64,000 bases of DNA from Azoarcus sp. (lineage in GTDB: Bacteria > Pseudomonadota > Gammaproteobacteria > Burkholderiales > Rhodocyclaceae): NCBI GenBank assembly GCA_020725025.1, contig DYFV01000011.1:1-64000 (forward strand), given 5' to 3'. Below are positions 30,632 to 40,464 of the stretch, piece by piece (positions within the stretch are counted from its first letter, which is position 1; each line of letters begins with the position of its first letter). The position numbers were made by a program, and so were the translations under genes. Below the pieces are notes generated by a model. It worked only from the letters and a program-made list of their open reading frames with translations. It was not told where the DNA came from and did no database searches.

Positions 30632-33382
30632 ATGCATTCACCCGAGCTGAGGACAGCGGAGACCCGCTCCGTGTGCTGCTACTGCGGTACCGGTTGCGGC
30701 GTGATCATCGAGCAGCGTGACGGCCGCATCACCGGCGTGCGGGGCGACCCGGCCCATCCGGCCAACTACGGCCGGTTGTGCAGCAAGGGCTCGAACCTGC
30801 ATCTCACCACCGCCGCCGGCGGCCGGGCGCTGCACCCCATGCTGCGCGAGCACCGCGGCGAGGCGCGCCGGCGGGTGGGCTGGGATCGGGCGCTCGATAC
30901 CGCCGCGGATCGCTTCGCTCAGATCATCGAGCGCCACGGGCCGGACGCGGTCGCGTTCTACGTCTCGGGGCAGCTGCTCACCGAGGACTACTACGTCTTC
31001 AACAAGCTCGCACGCACCCTGGTCGGCACCAACAACATCGACTCCAACTCGCGCCTGTGCATGTCGAGCGCGGTGGCCGGCTACAAGTCCACCCTGGGCG
31101 CCGACAGCGTGCCCAACTGCTACGAGGACATCGCCGCCGCGGACCACCTGCTGATCGCCGGCTCCAACACCGCCTGGGCGCACCCCATCGTGTTCCGCCG
31201 CATCGAGGACGCCAAGGCCGCCAATCCCGAGCTCTTCATCACGGTGGTCGATCCGCGCCGCACCGAGACGGCCGAGTTCGCCGACCTGCACCTGGCGATC
31301 GCGCCGGGCAGCGACGTGCTGCTCTACAACGCCATGCTGCACGTGCTGGTGTGGGAAGACCTCATCGACCGCGACTTCATCGAGCGCCACACCACCGGCT
31401 TCGCCGAGCTGCGCACGGCGGTGCGCGACTGCTCGCCGGGGGCGGTGGCAGCCGCCTGCGGCGTGGCGGCGGAGGACATCGTCGCCGCGGCGCGTCGCTT
31501 CGGCAACGCCCGCGCGGCGCTCTCCATGTGGTGCCAGGGCCTGAACCAGTCCCACCACGGCACCGCCAACAACGCGGCGCTCATCCACCTGCATCTGGCT
31601 ACCGGCCAGATCGGACGCCCGGGCGCCGGCCCGTTCTCGCTCACCGGCCAGCCCAACGCCATGGGCGGGCGCGAGACGGGCACCATGGCCAACATCCTGC
31701 CCGGCCACCGCGATCCGGCGAACGCCGCCGACCGGGACGAGCTCGCCCGCCTGTGGGGCGTGCCGGCGCTGCCCGAGCGCCCCGGGCTGACCGCGATCCC
31801 GCTCTTCGAGGCGATCGCCGAGGGGCGGGTGAAGGCCCTGTGGATCGCCTGTACCAACCCCGCCCAGTCGCTCCCGGACCAGGCCCAGGTGCGCGCCGCG
31901 CTGGAAGCCTGCGAGTTCGTGGTGCTGCAGGAAGCCTTCGGGGACACGGACACCGCCGAGTTCGCCGACCTGCTCCTGCCCGCCGCCGGCTGGGGCGAGA
32001 AGTCGGGGACCGTCACCAACTCGGAGCGGCGCGTCTCCCGGGTGCGGCCCGCGGTGGCTGCGCCGGGCGAGGCGCGCTCCGACTGGGCGATCACCGCCGA
32101 CTTCGCGCGGCGCCTGGCGCGCCGCCTGGGCCGCGAGGCCGACGTGGCGCGCTTCGCGTTCGCCGACGAGGCCGCGGTGTTCGCCGAGCACGTGGCCCTC
32201 ACCGCCGGACGCGATTGCGACATGAGCGGGCTTTCGTACACGCTGCTGGAGGCGGCGGGGCCGCAGCAGTGGCCTTATCCGGCGGGCGCGACGGCAGGGC
32301 GGCCGCGCCTTTATGAAGACGGGCGCTTCCCCACCGCGGACGGGCGGGCGCGCTTCAATCCGAACGGGGCGCCGGTGCGCCACGCGCTCACCCCGGAGCC
32401 CACCGACGCGCGCCACCCCTTCATCCTCAACACGGGCCGGCTGCGCGACCACTGGCACGGCATGAGCCGCACCGGCAGGGTCGCCTCCCTGTGGGGGCAT
32501 GCGCCGCGGGCGGAGATCGGGCTCAATCCCGCCGATCTCGCCCGCCGCGGCTGGCGCGAGGGGCAACTCGTGCGCGTCGCCGGCCGGCGCGGCTCGGTGG
32601 TGTTGCCGGTGGCCGCCGATCCGGCGACGGCCCCGGGCCAGGCCTGGCTGCCGATGCACTGGGGCAGCGCCCAGCTCGCCCAGCCCGGCGCCAACGCCAT
32701 GACCTCGCCGGTCACCGACCCCGTTTCGCGCCAGCCCGCGCTCAAGCAGGCCGCCGTGTCGGTGGAGACCTTTCCGGTGCACTGGGAAGGCGCCTGGGCG
32801 GCGGCCGCCGGCGATGCGCCGGGCGCCACCGCGCTGATGGCCGCGCTGCGGCCCTGGCTCGCCCGCTTCGGGCATGCCTCGCTCACGCTGACCGGCCGCG
32901 AGCGGCCGGTGGTGGTGTTGCGCATCGCCCACGACGCGCCGGTGGCGATCGAGGCGCTGGCCCGGCTCGACGCCCTCTTCGGCTGCGACGGTGAGGACAG
33001 CCTCGCCTTCCGCGACCGCGCCCGCGGCATCGACAAGCGGGCCCGCATCCATGGCGGGCGGCTGCAGGCGATCCGCCTCATCAACGAGACCGCCGGCTTC
33101 GACTGGCTGGTGGAGGCGATCGTCGCCGACCAGGCCGCCGATCCGCTGCGGCCATGGCTGTTCGCGCCCATCGCCCGTCCCCCGGCCGCCGTGCCCGCGG
33201 CCGGCCGCACGGTGTGCAACTGCTTCGGTGTCGGCGAGACCGAGATCCGCGACGCGATCGCCGGGGGCGCCGACCTCGAGTCCCTGCAGGCAAGCCTGAA
33301 GTGCGGCACCTCCTGCGGCTCCTGCCTGCCGGAGCTGCGCCGGCTGGTGGCGGCGGGGCCGGCGGTGCGCGCTGCGGCCTAG
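30632..33382 (+). CDS. nasA: Assimilatory nitrate reductase, catalytic subunit
   Basis: This cytoplasmic molybdopterin enzyme reduces nitrate to nitrite. The 916-residue protein opens with a [4Fe-4S] motif (CCYCGTGCGVIIEQ with a further Cys in RLCSKG) and the Mo-bisPGD domains with the likely Mo ligand in SRLCMSSAVAGYK. It ends in a BFD-type [2Fe-2S] domain (CNCFGVGETEIRDAI, then CGTSCGSCLPEL). ATG 30632 has GGAGAAGGG upstream. The frame extends to 30452 but that part is a hairpin region. A fused C-terminal BFD domain is typical of the Klebsiella-type enzyme. Confidence 0.95.
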   Translation: MHSPELRTAETRSVCCYCGTGCGVIIEQRDGRITGVRGDPAHPANYGRLCSKGSNLHLTTAAGGRALHPMLREHRGEARRRVGWDRALDTAADRFAQIIERHGPDAVAFYVSGQLLTEDYYVFNKLARTLVGTNNIDSNSRLCMSSAVAGYKSTLGADSVPNCYEDIAAADHLLIAGSNTAWAHPIVFRRIEDAKAANPELFITVVDPRRTETAEFADLHLAIAPGSDVLLYNAMLHVLVWEDLIDRDFIERHTTGFAELRTAVRDCSPGAVAAACGVAAEDIVAAARRFGNARAALSMWCQGLNQSHHGTANNAALIHLHLATGQIGRPGAGPFSLTGQPNAMGGRETGTMANILPGHRDPANAADRDELARLWGVPALPERPGLTAIPLFEAIAEGRVKALWIACTNPAQSLPDQAQVRAALEACEFVVLQEAFGDTDTAEFADLLLPAAGWGEKSGTVTNSERRVSRVRPAVAAPGEARSDWAITADFARRLARRLGREADVARFAFADEAAVFAEHVALTAGRDCDMSGLSYTLLEAAGPQQWPYPAGATAGRPRLYEDGRFPTADGRARFNPNGAPVRHALTPEPTDARHPFILNTGRLRDHWHGMSRTGRVASLWGHAPRAEIGLNPADLARRGWREGQLVRVAGRRGSVVLPVAADPATAPGQAWLPMHWGSAQLAQPGANAMTSPVTDPVSRQPALKQAAVSVETFPVHWEGAWAAAAGDAPGATALMAALRPWLARFGHASLTLTGRERPVVVLRIAHDAPVAIEALARLDALFGCDGEDSLAFRDRARGIDKRARIHGGRLQAIRLINETAGFDWLVEAIVADQAADPLRPWLFAPIARPPAAVPAAGRTVCNCFGVGETEIRDAIAGGADLESLQASLKCGTSCGSCLPELRRLVAAGPAVRAAA

Positions 33383-33404
33383 CACGACTGCCGGCTCCCT
33401 GTGG

Positions 33405-33513
33405 AAACCGGGGGCAGGGAAACCGGGGACGGGAAACCGGGGACAGATCAGGAAACCGGGGACAGATCAAGTTTTCTCGGCATGAAAACGTGATCTGTCC
33501 CCGGTCTTTTTTT
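33405..33513. repeat. REP-like repeat cluster with a 22-bp hairpin
   Basis: Four close copies of AAACCGGGGACAG (starting about 33405, 33420, 33434 and 33453) precede an inverted repeat. Its arm at 33455-33476 pairs with 33484-33505 (21 of 22 bp) around a 7-nt loop, and seven Ts follow at 33507-33513. The GGGGACAGATCA unit resembles REP sequences linked to tyrosine (RAYT) transposases, but no transposase gene is here. It could also terminate nasA. Confidence 0.75.
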
Positions 33514-33540
33514 CCACATCTCCCGGCGAGCGCTGCTCCT

Positions 33541-33573
33541 GTAGCCCGGATGGTGCCCCAGCGGAATCCGGGA
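33541..33573. repeat. REP/BIME-like repeat, copy 2 (single arm)
   Basis: GTAGCCCGGATGG followed by GCGGAATCCGGGA matches the left arm of the repeats at 29215 and 42614. No matching right arm is found downstream, so this is a half element. Confidence 0.75.
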
Positions 33574-33629
33574 GCGGTGGCGAGCGCCCGCCGGCCTCTC
33601 CCTTTCCCTCGCAATCTTCATCCTGCGCC

Positions 33630-33675
33630 GCACCATTTACGTGCGGCAGTCGTGCGCCATGGCCCCTGCTGGTGC
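33630..33675 (+). promoter_or_regulatory. NtrC-like enhancer sites upstream of nrtA
   Basis: GCAC-CATTTAC-GTGC (33630-33644) is a full site centred about 140 bp before the predicted start. A second, weaker site with one good half (CTGGTGC, ending 33675) is centred 31 bp downstream, at about -109. Spacing and distance match the pair upstream of cobA and the glnAp2 arrangement. Confidence 0.62.
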
Positions 33676-33750
33676 GCGCGCGCCCTGATGAGGCCGCCGA
33701 CGACTCTCCATGCGTGAGCAAATCTCAGACTTTTCAGTCACTTGTTTTCA

Positions 33751-33766
33751 TGGCACGACCGTTGCT
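33751..33766 (+). promoter_or_regulatory. Sigma-54 promoter of nrtA
   Basis: TGGCACG-ACCG-TTGCT is a perfect match to the -24/-12 consensus, with GG at 33752-33753 and GC at 33764-33765. Transcription should start near 33777, giving a leader of about 210 nt. Confidence 0.93.
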
Positions 33767-33799
33767 TTAGGAGTCTCGAGGCCCACGCGCACCGACCTC

Positions 33800-33903
33800 G
33801 CTCAACGATGAGCACAGCCGGTGTGGCGGCTCCCGCAGGAAGGGGGCGCAGGTGGGAACGAACGATGGGGTCCAAAGGCGGACCGCGGCGGACAAAGGCG
33901 TCC
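33800..33903 (+). promoter_or_regulatory. ANTAR (NasR) antiterminator hairpins in the nrtA leader
   Basis: P1 is GGTCC-AAAGGC-GGACC (33869-33884) and P2 is GGAC-AAAGGC-GTCC (33890-33903). Both have the same six-base loop AAAGGC, with A1 and G4 as in ANTAR targets. A further small hairpin GCTC-AACGAT-GAGC (33800-33813) has the same loop rule. P2 overlaps the 5' arm of the terminator that follows, so the two structures exclude each other. Confidence 0.85.
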
Positions 33904-33946
33904 ACGAATCAGCAGCCCGAAGGCTGGTTCGTGGGCGCTTTTTTTT
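33898..33946 (+). terminator. Leader terminator upstream of nrtA
   Basis: A 16-bp stem (GCGTCCACGAATCAGC at 33898-33913 with GCTGGTTCGTGGGCGC at 33923-33938, two G-T pairs) with a 9-nt loop is followed by eight Ts. It lies 43 bp before nrtA in the untranslated leader, so it must be bypassed for the transporter to be made. Confidence 0.95.
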
Positions 33947-33989
33947 GGCCCCGCACCCATGAAGCATTCATCACTGAGGAGCAAGGTCC

Positions 33990-35396
33990 ATGAAACGGGA
34001 TTCAATGAGGAATACCTGGACGCGCGTCGCCGGCAAGCACGTGCGGGTCACCCTGGCATCGGTCGCCGTGGCGGCCGGCGCGATCGCGATGCCCGCATTC
34101 GCCAAGGGCGAGATCGAGAAGCCCGACCTCAAGTTCGGCTTCATCAAGCTCACCGACATGGTGCCCCTGGCGGTGGCCTACGAGAAGGGCTACTTCGAGG
34201 ACGAGGGGCTGTACGTCACCCTCGAGGCGCAGGCGAACTGGAAGGTGCTGCTCGACCGGGTCATATCCGGCGAGCTCGACGGCGCGCACATGCTCGCCGG
34301 CCAGCCGATCGGCGCGACCATCGGCTACGGTACCAAGGCGGACGTCATCACCGCCTTCAGCATGGACCTCAACGGCAACGGCATCACCGTCTCCAACGCG
34401 GTGATGGAGCGCCTCAAGACCAAGCTCCCCAAGGACGACGACGGCAAGCCGCTGCACCCGGTCAAGGCCGAATATCTCAAGGCGGTGGTCGACGAGTACA
34501 AGAAGGAAGGCAAGCCCTTCAAGATGGGCATGGTCTTCCCGGTGTCCACCCACAACTACGAGCTGCGCTACTGGCTCGCCTCGGGCGGGCTGAACCCGGG
34601 CTACTACGCCCCGGCCAAGGGCGACACGGCCGGCACCATCGGCGCCGACGTGCTGCTCTCCGTGACGCCGCCGCCGCAGATGCCCGCCACCATGGAAGCC
34701 GGCACCATCGACGGCTACTGCGTGGGCGAGCCGTGGAACCAGCAGGCGGTGTTCAAGGGCATCGGCGCGCCGGTCATCACCGACTACGAGATCCAGAAGA
34801 ACAACCCGGAGAAGGTGTTCGGCGTGACCAAGGCCTGGCACGACAAGCACCCGAACACCCACAAGGCGGTGGTCAAGGCGCTGATCCGCGCGGGCTACTG
34901 GCTGGACGCGGAGAACAACAAGAACCGCAAGGAGGCGGCCAAGATGATCTCGGCCTCCAACTACGTCGGCGCCGACTACAAGGTCATCGCCAACAGCATG
35001 ACCGGGACCTTCGAGTACGAGAAGGGCGACGTGCGCCAGGTGCCCGACTTCAACGTCTTCTTCCGCTACAACGCGACGTATCCCTACTACTCGGACGCCA
35101 TCTGGTATCTCACCCAGATGCGCCGCTGGGGCCAGATCGCCGAGTACAAGCCCGACGCCTGGTACATGGAGATCGCGAAGAAGGTCTATCGCCCGGACGT
35201 CTACGCCGCCGCGGCGAAGGAGCTGATCGCCGAGGGCAAGATGAAGGCTTCCGACTTCCCCGACTTCGACAAGGAGACCGGCTTCAAGCCGCCGCAGAAG
35301 GACTTCATCGACGGCGTCGTCTATGACGGCAGCAAGCCCAACGCCTACATCGACAGCTTCAAGATCGGCTTGAAGGGCAAGGACACGGTGAAGTAA
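33990..35396 (+). CDS. nrtA: Nitrate ABC transporter substrate-binding protein
   Basis: This is a periplasmic nitrate-binding protein of the NrtA/CmpA family, 468 residues. The N-terminus is a long signal peptide (twin-Arg absent; hydrophobic [15 protein letters not shown], cleavage after AFA) without a lipobox Cys, so it is probably soluble in the periplasm, unlike cyanobacterial NrtA. Family stretches include [52 protein letters not shown] and the [13 protein letters not shown] pocket. TGAGGAGCAAGG lies before the ATG. It is preceded by the NasR-type leader and terminator. Confidence 0.95.
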   Translation: MKRDSMRNTWTRVAGKHVRVTLASVAVAAGAIAMPAFAKGEIEKPDLKFGFIKLTDMVPLAVAYEKGYFEDEGLYVTLEAQANWKVLLDRVISGELDGAHMLAGQPIGATIGYGTKADVITAFSMDLNGNGITVSNAVMERLKTKLPKDDDGKPLHPVKAEYLKAVVDEYKKEGKPFKMGMVFPVSTHNYELRYWLASGGLNPGYYAPAKGDTAGTIGADVLLSVTPPPQMPATMEAGTIDGYCVGEPWNQQAVFKGIGAPVITDYEIQKNNPEKVFGVTKAWHDKHPNTHKAVVKALIRAGYWLDAENNKNRKEAAKMISASNYVGADYKVIANSMTGTFEYEKGDVRQVPDFNVFFRYNATYPYYSDAIWYLTQMRRWGQIAEYKPDAWYMEIAKKVYRPDVYAAAAKELIAEGKMKASDFPDFDKETGFKPPQKDFIDGVVYDGSKPNAYIDSFKIGLKGKDTVK

Positions 35397-35403
35397 CGCG
35401 GCC

Positions 35404-35454
35404 GGCGGGCCGGCGCGCGTCGCGCGTCGCACGGCCGCAGTGGCCGGGCCCGCC
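35404..35454 (+). repeat. GC-rich stem-loop between nrtA and nrtB
   Basis: GGCGGGCCGG (35404-35413) can pair with CCGGGCCCGCC (35444-35454), with inner complementarity and no T run. In operons led by a binding protein such stems often protect the upstream mRNA. That role is inferred. Confidence 0.5.
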
Positions 35455-35489
35455 TGCGTCCCAAGGAATCGACAGACAGGACCATTGCC

Positions 35490-36506
35490 ATGCTCAACAC
35501 GACGGCAAACTTCTTCAACAAGACCGGCTTCACCTGGTTCGTCCCCTTCCTGCGGCTCGCCGCCGGCGAGGACCCGCGCCAGCAACTGCGCGAGATCCTG
35601 GTGCAGATCGGGGTGCCCATCCTCGCCATGGCGCTCTTCCTGCTCCTGTGGAACGCGCTCGCCTCGGGCGTGCAGACGAGCCTGGGCGCCATCCCCGGCC
35701 CGGCGCAGGTGCTCGAAGAGGCGCAGGGCCTCGTCGAGGAGCACCACGCCGAGCGGGAGAAGGAGGCCGCCTTCTACGCCCGCCAGGAGGCGCGCAACGC
35801 CGAGCGCCTGGCCGAGGATCCCGCCGCGCAGGTGACGATCCGCCCCTGGACCGGCAAGCCCACCTACTTCGACCAGATCGTGACCAGCCTGTACACGGTG
35901 TTCACCGGCTTCGCCATCGGCACCCTGGTGGCGGTGCCGCTGGGCATCCTGTGCGGGCTGTCGCGCACCTTCCAGATCGCGTTGAATCCGTTGATCCAGG
36001 TCTTCCGCCCGGTCTCGCCGCTCGCCTGGCTGCCGATCGTGACCCTGGTGGTGAGCGCGGTCTACGTGAGCGCCGACCCGATGTTCGAGAAGTCCTTCAT
36101 CACCTCGGCGATCACCGTGACCCTGTGCTCCCTGTGGCCCACGCTGATCAACACCGCCCTGGGCGTCGCCTCCATCGACAAGGACCTCATCAACGTCTCC
36201 AAGGTGCTGCGCCTGTCCTGGTACACCAAGGTCACCAAGATCGTGCTGCCCTCGTCCTTGAAACTCATCTTCACCGGCCTGCGCCTGTCCCTCGGGGTGG
36301 GCTGGATGGTGCTGATCGCGGCCGAGATGCTGGCGCAGAACCCGGGCCTCGGGAAGTTCGTGTGGGACGAGTTCCAGAACGGCAGCTCCCACTCGCTGGG
36401 CCGGATCATGGTGGCGGTGTTCACCATCGGCTTCGTCGGCTTCCTCCTCGACCGCATCATGAACACGCTGCAGCAGCTGGTGAGCTTCGGCGACACCGCC
36501 CACTGA
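35490..36506 (+). CDS. nrtB: Nitrate ABC transporter permease
   Basis: This is an inner-membrane permease of the nitrate/sulfonate/taurine ABC family, 338 residues. An N-terminal membrane segment (about 40-55) is followed by a charged stretch of some 65 residues rich in Glu and Ala (HHAEREKEAAFYARQEARNA), then the permease domain with five or so segments. The coupling EAA-like loop lies around TLINTALGVASIDKDLINVS. The N-terminal insertion is longer than in simple NrtB proteins. It is followed 15 nt later by the ATPase gene. Confidence 0.93.
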   Translation: MLNTTANFFNKTGFTWFVPFLRLAAGEDPRQQLREILVQIGVPILAMALFLLLWNALASGVQTSLGAIPGPAQVLEEAQGLVEEHHAEREKEAAFYARQEARNAERLAEDPAAQVTIRPWTGKPTYFDQIVTSLYTVFTGFAIGTLVAVPLGILCGLSRTFQIALNPLIQVFRPVSPLAWLPIVTLVVSAVYVSADPMFEKSFITSAITVTLCSLWPTLINTALGVASIDKDLINVSKVLRLSWYTKVTKIVLPSSLKLIFTGLRLSLGVGWMVLIAAEMLAQNPGLGKFVWDEFQNGSSHSLGRIMVAVFTIGFVGFLLDRIMNTLQQLVSFGDTAH

Positions 36507-36521
36507 CCCGGGAGAGCGATC

Positions 36522-38285
36522 ATGGCAAGCACGCAACTGAAATTCGTCGAGCCGGCGGAGTACCTGGTGGCGCCGGCCGCCGCCGCGTCCGTACCCGCGC
36601 CCGCGGCGGCACAGGGCGAGGCGGTCCTGTCCCTGCGCGGCGTCGCCAAGTCCTACGGCAGCGGCAGCCGCGTCACCCAGGTGCTGCGGGACATCGACCT
36701 GGACATCCGCGAGGGCGAGTTCGTCGCCATCGTGGGCTTCTCGGGCAGCGGCAAGACCACCCTGATCTCGCTCATGGCCGGTCTCATCGCGCCGGATGCG
36801 GGCGAGGTGCTGCTCAAGGGCGAGCCGGTGGTCGGGCCGGGGCCCGACCGCGGCGTGGTCTTCCAGAGCTACTCGCTGATGCCGTGGATGACGGTGCGCC
36901 AGAACGTGGCGCTGGCGGTGGACCAGATCTTCAAGGATGCCCCCAAGGCGGAGCGCGAGGCGCGGGTGGCGAAGTACGTGGAGATGGTGAACCTCACCCC
37001 CGCCATGGAGAAGCGCCCGGCCGAGCTCTCCGGCGGCATGCGCCAGCGGGTGTCGGTGGCCCGCGCGCTCGCCGGCAGCCCGGACATCCTGCTGCTCGAC
37101 GAGCCGCTGTCGGCGCTGGATGCGCTCACCCGCAGCAACCTGCAGGACGAGATCCTGCGCATCTGGGAGCAGGAGAAGAAGACGGTCGTCCTCATCACCA
37201 ACGATGTGGACGAGGGCATCATCATGGCCGACCGCATCGTCCCGCTGAACCCCGGCCCCGGCGCCACCTTCGGCCCGCAGTTCGAGGTCTCCCTGCCGCG
37301 TCCGCGCGACCGCACGGCGATGAACCACTCGCCCGAGTTCAAGCGCATCCGCAAGGAGGTCACCCAGTACCTGATGCAGGTGGGCTCGGCCCAGGCGGCC
37401 GAAGCGGGCGGCAAGGTCATCAGCCTGCCCACCGTGCTGCCCAACACCAGTCGCGAGCACCAGGCGAAGCTGGCCGGGGCGGCGCCCGAGAAGGCGGTGC
37501 CCAACGCCGAGCGCTATGTGGAGTTTTCCAAGGTCTCCAAGATCTACCCGACCAAGAAGGGCCCGGTCACGGTGGTGGAGGAGTTCGACCTCAAGATCCG
37601 CAAGGGCGAGTTCATCTCGGTGATCGGCCACTCCGGCTGCGGCAAGTCCACCGTGCTTTCGATGGTGGCGGGCCTGAACGAGATCAGCGAGGGCGTGGTG
37701 GTGCTCGACGGGCGCGAGGTGGCCAACGCCGGTCCCGATCGCGGCATCGTGTTCCAGGCGCCCAGCCTGGTGCCCTGGCTGACCGCCGAGGAGAACGTCG
37801 CGCTGGGCGTGGAGCAGGTCTATCCCCACGCCACCCGGGCCGAGCGGGCCGACATCGTGGCCCACTACCTCGCCCGGGTCGGGCTCGCCGACGCCGCCCG
37901 CAAGAAGGCCGCCGAGCTTTCCAACGGAATGAAGCAGCGGGTGGGCATCGCCCGCGCCTTCGCCTTGTCGCCCAAGCTGCTGCTGCTGGACGAGCCCTTC
38001 GGGATGCTCGACTCGCTCACCCGCTGGGATCTGCAGGAGGTGCTGATGGAGGTCTGGAGCCGCACCCAGCTCACCGCCATGATGGTCACCCACGACGTGG
38101 ACGAGGCGATCCTGCTCGCCGATCGGGTGGTGATGATGACCAACGGGCCGCGCGCCAAGGTGGGCAAGATCCTCGAGATCGACCTGCCGCGCCCGCGCAC
38201 CCGCAAGATGCTGCTCGAGCACCCGGACTACTACCGGCTGCGCGAGGAGCTCCTGAGCTTCCTGGAAGAGTGCGGCCACCACTGA
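36522..38285 (+). CDS. nrtCD: Nitrate ABC transporter tandem ATP-binding protein
   Basis: The 587-residue protein joins two ABC ATPase domains, replacing separate NrtC and NrtD subunits. Domain 1 (about 35-280) has Walker [10 protein letters not shown], signature LSGGM and Walker B ILLLDEP. Domain 2 (about 335-575) has GHSGCGKST, signature LSNGM, LLLLDEP and the switch His in VTHDVDEAI. In domain 1 the matching position reads ITNDVDEGI, so the catalytic His is replaced by Asn and one ATP site is probably degenerate. No NrtC-like solute-binding extension is present. Confidence 0.93.
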   Translation: MASTQLKFVEPAEYLVAPAAAASVPAPAAAQGEAVLSLRGVAKSYGSGSRVTQVLRDIDLDIREGEFVAIVGFSGSGKTTLISLMAGLIAPDAGEVLLKGEPVVGPGPDRGVVFQSYSLMPWMTVRQNVALAVDQIFKDAPKAEREARVAKYVEMVNLTPAMEKRPAELSGGMRQRVSVARALAGSPDILLLDEPLSALDALTRSNLQDEILRIWEQEKKTVVLITNDVDEGIIMADRIVPLNPGPGATFGPQFEVSLPRPRDRTAMNHSPEFKRIRKEVTQYLMQVGSAQAAEAGGKVISLPTVLPNTSREHQAKLAGAAPEKAVPNAERYVEFSKVSKIYPTKKGPVTVVEEFDLKIRKGEFISVIGHSGCGKSTVLSMVAGLNEISEGVVVLDGREVANAGPDRGIVFQAPSLVPWLTAEENVALGVEQVYPHATRAERADIVAHYLARVGLADAARKKAAELSNGMKQRVGIARAFALSPKLLLLDEPFGMLDSLTRWDLQEVLMEVWSRTQLTAMMVTHDVDEAILLADRVVMMTNGPRAKVGKILEIDLPRPRTRKMLLEHPDYYRLREELLSFLEECGHH

Positions 38286-38348
38286 CCGGGCGCTCGCGCG
38301 CCGGAAGCAGTCGCACGGAAAGAAGAACAACAACAAGAGCGGATCACC

Positions 38349-39548
38349 ATGCATGCCTTGACAGAGAGAGTCGGGGAGCCGGCCGCGCCGGCGGCGCCCC
38401 GGTGTAGAAGATCCGTGCTGCACGCGATCGCCCCGGCGTGGCTGTGCGCCGGGGCCGGTTTCGCGGCAGCGGCGCTCGTCGACGGCTGGGCGCTGCGCGG
38501 CGCGGCGCTCACAGTGGCAGTGCTCGCGGCGGGCGTGGCGCTGGCGGGGGGGCGCGCGCTGGCACGGCGGCTCGCCGAGCTGGAGGGCTTCGCCACCCAG
38601 CTCGCGGCGGGCCGCCTCGACCTGCGGCTGCCCACGGTCGCCGATGACGCCTTCACCCCCGTCGTCGAGCGCCTGAACGGCGGCACCCGTGCGCTCGCGG
38701 CGGTGCTCATCGAGCTCGGCCGCGCGAGCGACGAGCTGAAGAGCGTCTCCCACGAGGCCTCGGCGAACGCGGTGGCGGGCGAGCAGGGCGTCCATACCCA
38801 GCGCGACGTCACCGTCTCCTCGGCCGCCACCCTGGAAGAGCTCATCACCAGCCTCGCCAGCACCCGCGACGCCGCCGCGGAGGCGGCCGGCGCGGCGGGC
38901 GAGGCGGTTGACGAAGCGCGCCAGGGCAGCGGCCGGGTGAGCGAGGTGGCGGACGCGATGCAGGCGCTGGCCCGCGAGGTGAGCGGCGCCGCCGACACCG
39001 CCGGCGCCCTCGCCGAGCGCTCGCGGCGCATCGACGGCATCGTCGGCACCATCGCCGAGGTGGCCGCGCGCACCAACCTCCTCGCCCTCAACGCCGCCAT
39101 CGAGGCGGCCCGCGCGGGCGAGGCGGGGCGCGGCTTCGCGGTGGTGGCCGACGAGGTCCGCCAGCTCTCCGAGCGCACCACCGGCGCGACGCGCGACATC
39201 GCGGCTCTCGTCGCCGGCGTGCAGGGGGACGTGGCGGCCCTCACCGCGGCAGTGGGCGCGGCCGACGGCAAGGCGCGCGAGAGTGCGGCGCGCGCCGGCG
39301 AGGCCGCGGCGGCGCTGGCTTCGATCGAGCAGGCCGCGCAACGCACCCTGCAGCACATGCAGGAGATCGCCGCCGCCAGCGCCGAGCAGAGCGTCGCCGG
39401 CGAGCGCATCGCGGTGGACATCGAGCGGGTGGCGCGGCTCGCCGACGACAATGCGCGGCGCGTGGCGGAGAACAGCGAGATGGCCCGCTACCTGGAACAG
39501 CTCGTGGCCCGCCTCGAAGAGCGCGTGCGCCACTTCCGCTGCGAGTGA
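38349..39548 (+). CDS. Methyl-accepting chemotaxis protein without sensor domain
   Basis: This is a 399-residue chemoreceptor with two adjacent membrane segments (about 27-45 and 48-68) and almost no periplasmic loop, so it lacks a ligand-binding domain. A HAMP-like linker follows ([18 protein letters not shown]), then the signalling hairpin with the conserved tip ([39 protein letters not shown]). No CheR-tethering pentapeptide is seen at the C-terminus. It lies 63 bp after nrtCD and 7 bp before a NIT-like gene, suggesting that the sensory part is provided by another protein. Confidence 0.9.
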   Translation: MHALTERVGEPAAPAAPRCRRSVLHAIAPAWLCAGAGFAAAALVDGWALRGAALTVAVLAAGVALAGGRALARRLAELEGFATQLAAGRLDLRLPTVADDAFTPVVERLNGGTRALAAVLIELGRASDELKSVSHEASANAVAGEQGVHTQRDVTVSSAATLEELITSLASTRDAAAEAAGAAGEAVDEARQGSGRVSEVADAMQALAREVSGAADTAGALAERSRRIDGIVGTIAEVAARTNLLALNAAIEAARAGEAGRGFAVVADEVRQLSERTTGATRDIAALVAGVQGDVAALTAAVGAADGKARESAARAGEAAAALASIEQAAQRTLQHMQEIAAASAEQSVAGERIAVDIERVARLADDNARRVAENSEMARYLEQLVARLEERVRHFRCE

Positions 39549-39555
39549 GGCAGGC

Positions 39556-40464
39556 ATGACGGCCATGATGACCCTGTCGGCCGCCCTGGGGGGCGGCGTC
39601 CTGCTGGCGACCGCGGGATGGGGCCTGCGCCGGTTCCGGCGCCACGCCCGGCCGCGCCGGGCCGGCCCGGCGCTGGTGCGTGCCTCGCAACTGGTGGAGT
39701 TGATCGCCCAGGTCCAGCAGCACCGCGGCATGTGCGGCGCATGGCTGGCGGGCGACGCGAGCTTCGCCGCGCGCCTGCCGGAAAAGCAGGCGGCGGTGAG
39801 CCGGCTGTTCTCTCTGATCCTCGAGGGCATGCCGGACGAGGAGGCCGAGGACCATCCCTGCTTCGTCAGCCACGACGTGCGCCTCTTGCGCCACCGCTGG
39901 GACGAACTGGTGTCCCGGCTGGCGGACTGCACGCCCGAGCAGAGCTTCCAGACCCATTGCCGCATCGTGGGAAGACTCCTGGACTGGCTCGCCGCCACCG
40001 GCGAGGCGCGTATCGAGCAGCCTTTCGCGGGCGTGGTGCCGGCCGCCGCGGCGCGCAACTTCGCCCATCGCCTGCCGGTGCTCGCCGAATGCCTGGGCCA
40101 GGCGCGGGCGCTGGGCAGTGCGGTGGCGGTCAAGCGCTACTGCCCGCCGGTGGCCCGGGTGCGGCTCGCCTTCCTCGCCTCGCGCTCGGAGACGCTGCTC
40201 GGCCAGGCGGCCGATACTGCAGCGGAAGGCGGTGGCGCCGTGGCGGCCGAGGCGCGGCGCGCGGTGCGCGACTACCTCGAGGCGATCCGCGGGCGGTTGC
40301 TGGCGACCCGCGACGTCGACCTGCCGGCGGGGGAGTACTTCGCGCTGGCCACTCGGGCGATGGAGGCGGTGTTCGCCTGGCTGGAGGCCGAGAAGCATGC
40401 CGTGGCGACGGCGCTGCGCATGGCGGCGAGGCAGGGCGACACGACCGGGGAGGGGCGGCCATGA
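39556..40464 (+). CDS. Membrane-anchored NIT-like (nitrate-sensing) protein
   Basis: This 302-residue protein has an N-terminal membrane anchor (about residues 5-22) and then an all-helical region. The segment [29 protein letters not shown] resembles the start of NIT domains, compare VHALQKERGSSNVYLASRG in NasR of this window. No effector domain follows. It sits between the chemoreceptor (7-bp gap) and the GGDEF-EAL gene (4-nt ATGA overlap), so it may supply a nitrate signal to one or both. The NIT assignment is from my own motif reading. Confidence 0.7.
   Translation: MTAMMTLSAALGGGVLLATAGWGLRRFRRHARPRRAGPALVRASQLVELIAQVQQHRGMCGAWLAGDASFAARLPEKQAAVSRLFSLILEGMPDEEAEDHPCFVSHDVRLLRHRWDELVSRLADCTPEQSFQTHCRIVGRLLDWLAATGEARIEQPFAGVVPAAAARNFAHRLPVLAECLGQARALGSAVAVKRYCPPVARVRLAFLASRSETLLGQAADTAAEGGGAVAAEARRAVRDYLEAIRGRLLATRDVDLPAGEYFALATRAMEAVFAWLEAEKHAVATALRMAARQGDTTGEGRP

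Noticed and set aside
33405-33470. Possible CRISPR array from the AAACCGGGGACAG copies
   Set aside because: Units are only about 13-18 bp, spacing is 14-19 bp with no real spacers, and no cas genes are present.
34002-40133. A 2043-codon open frame on the minus strand across nrtA to the NIT-like gene
   Set aside because: It is antisense to well-recognised genes in GC-rich DNA, where stop codons are rare. Its composition (long runs of Arg, His, Leu, Ala and Gly) has no domain pattern.
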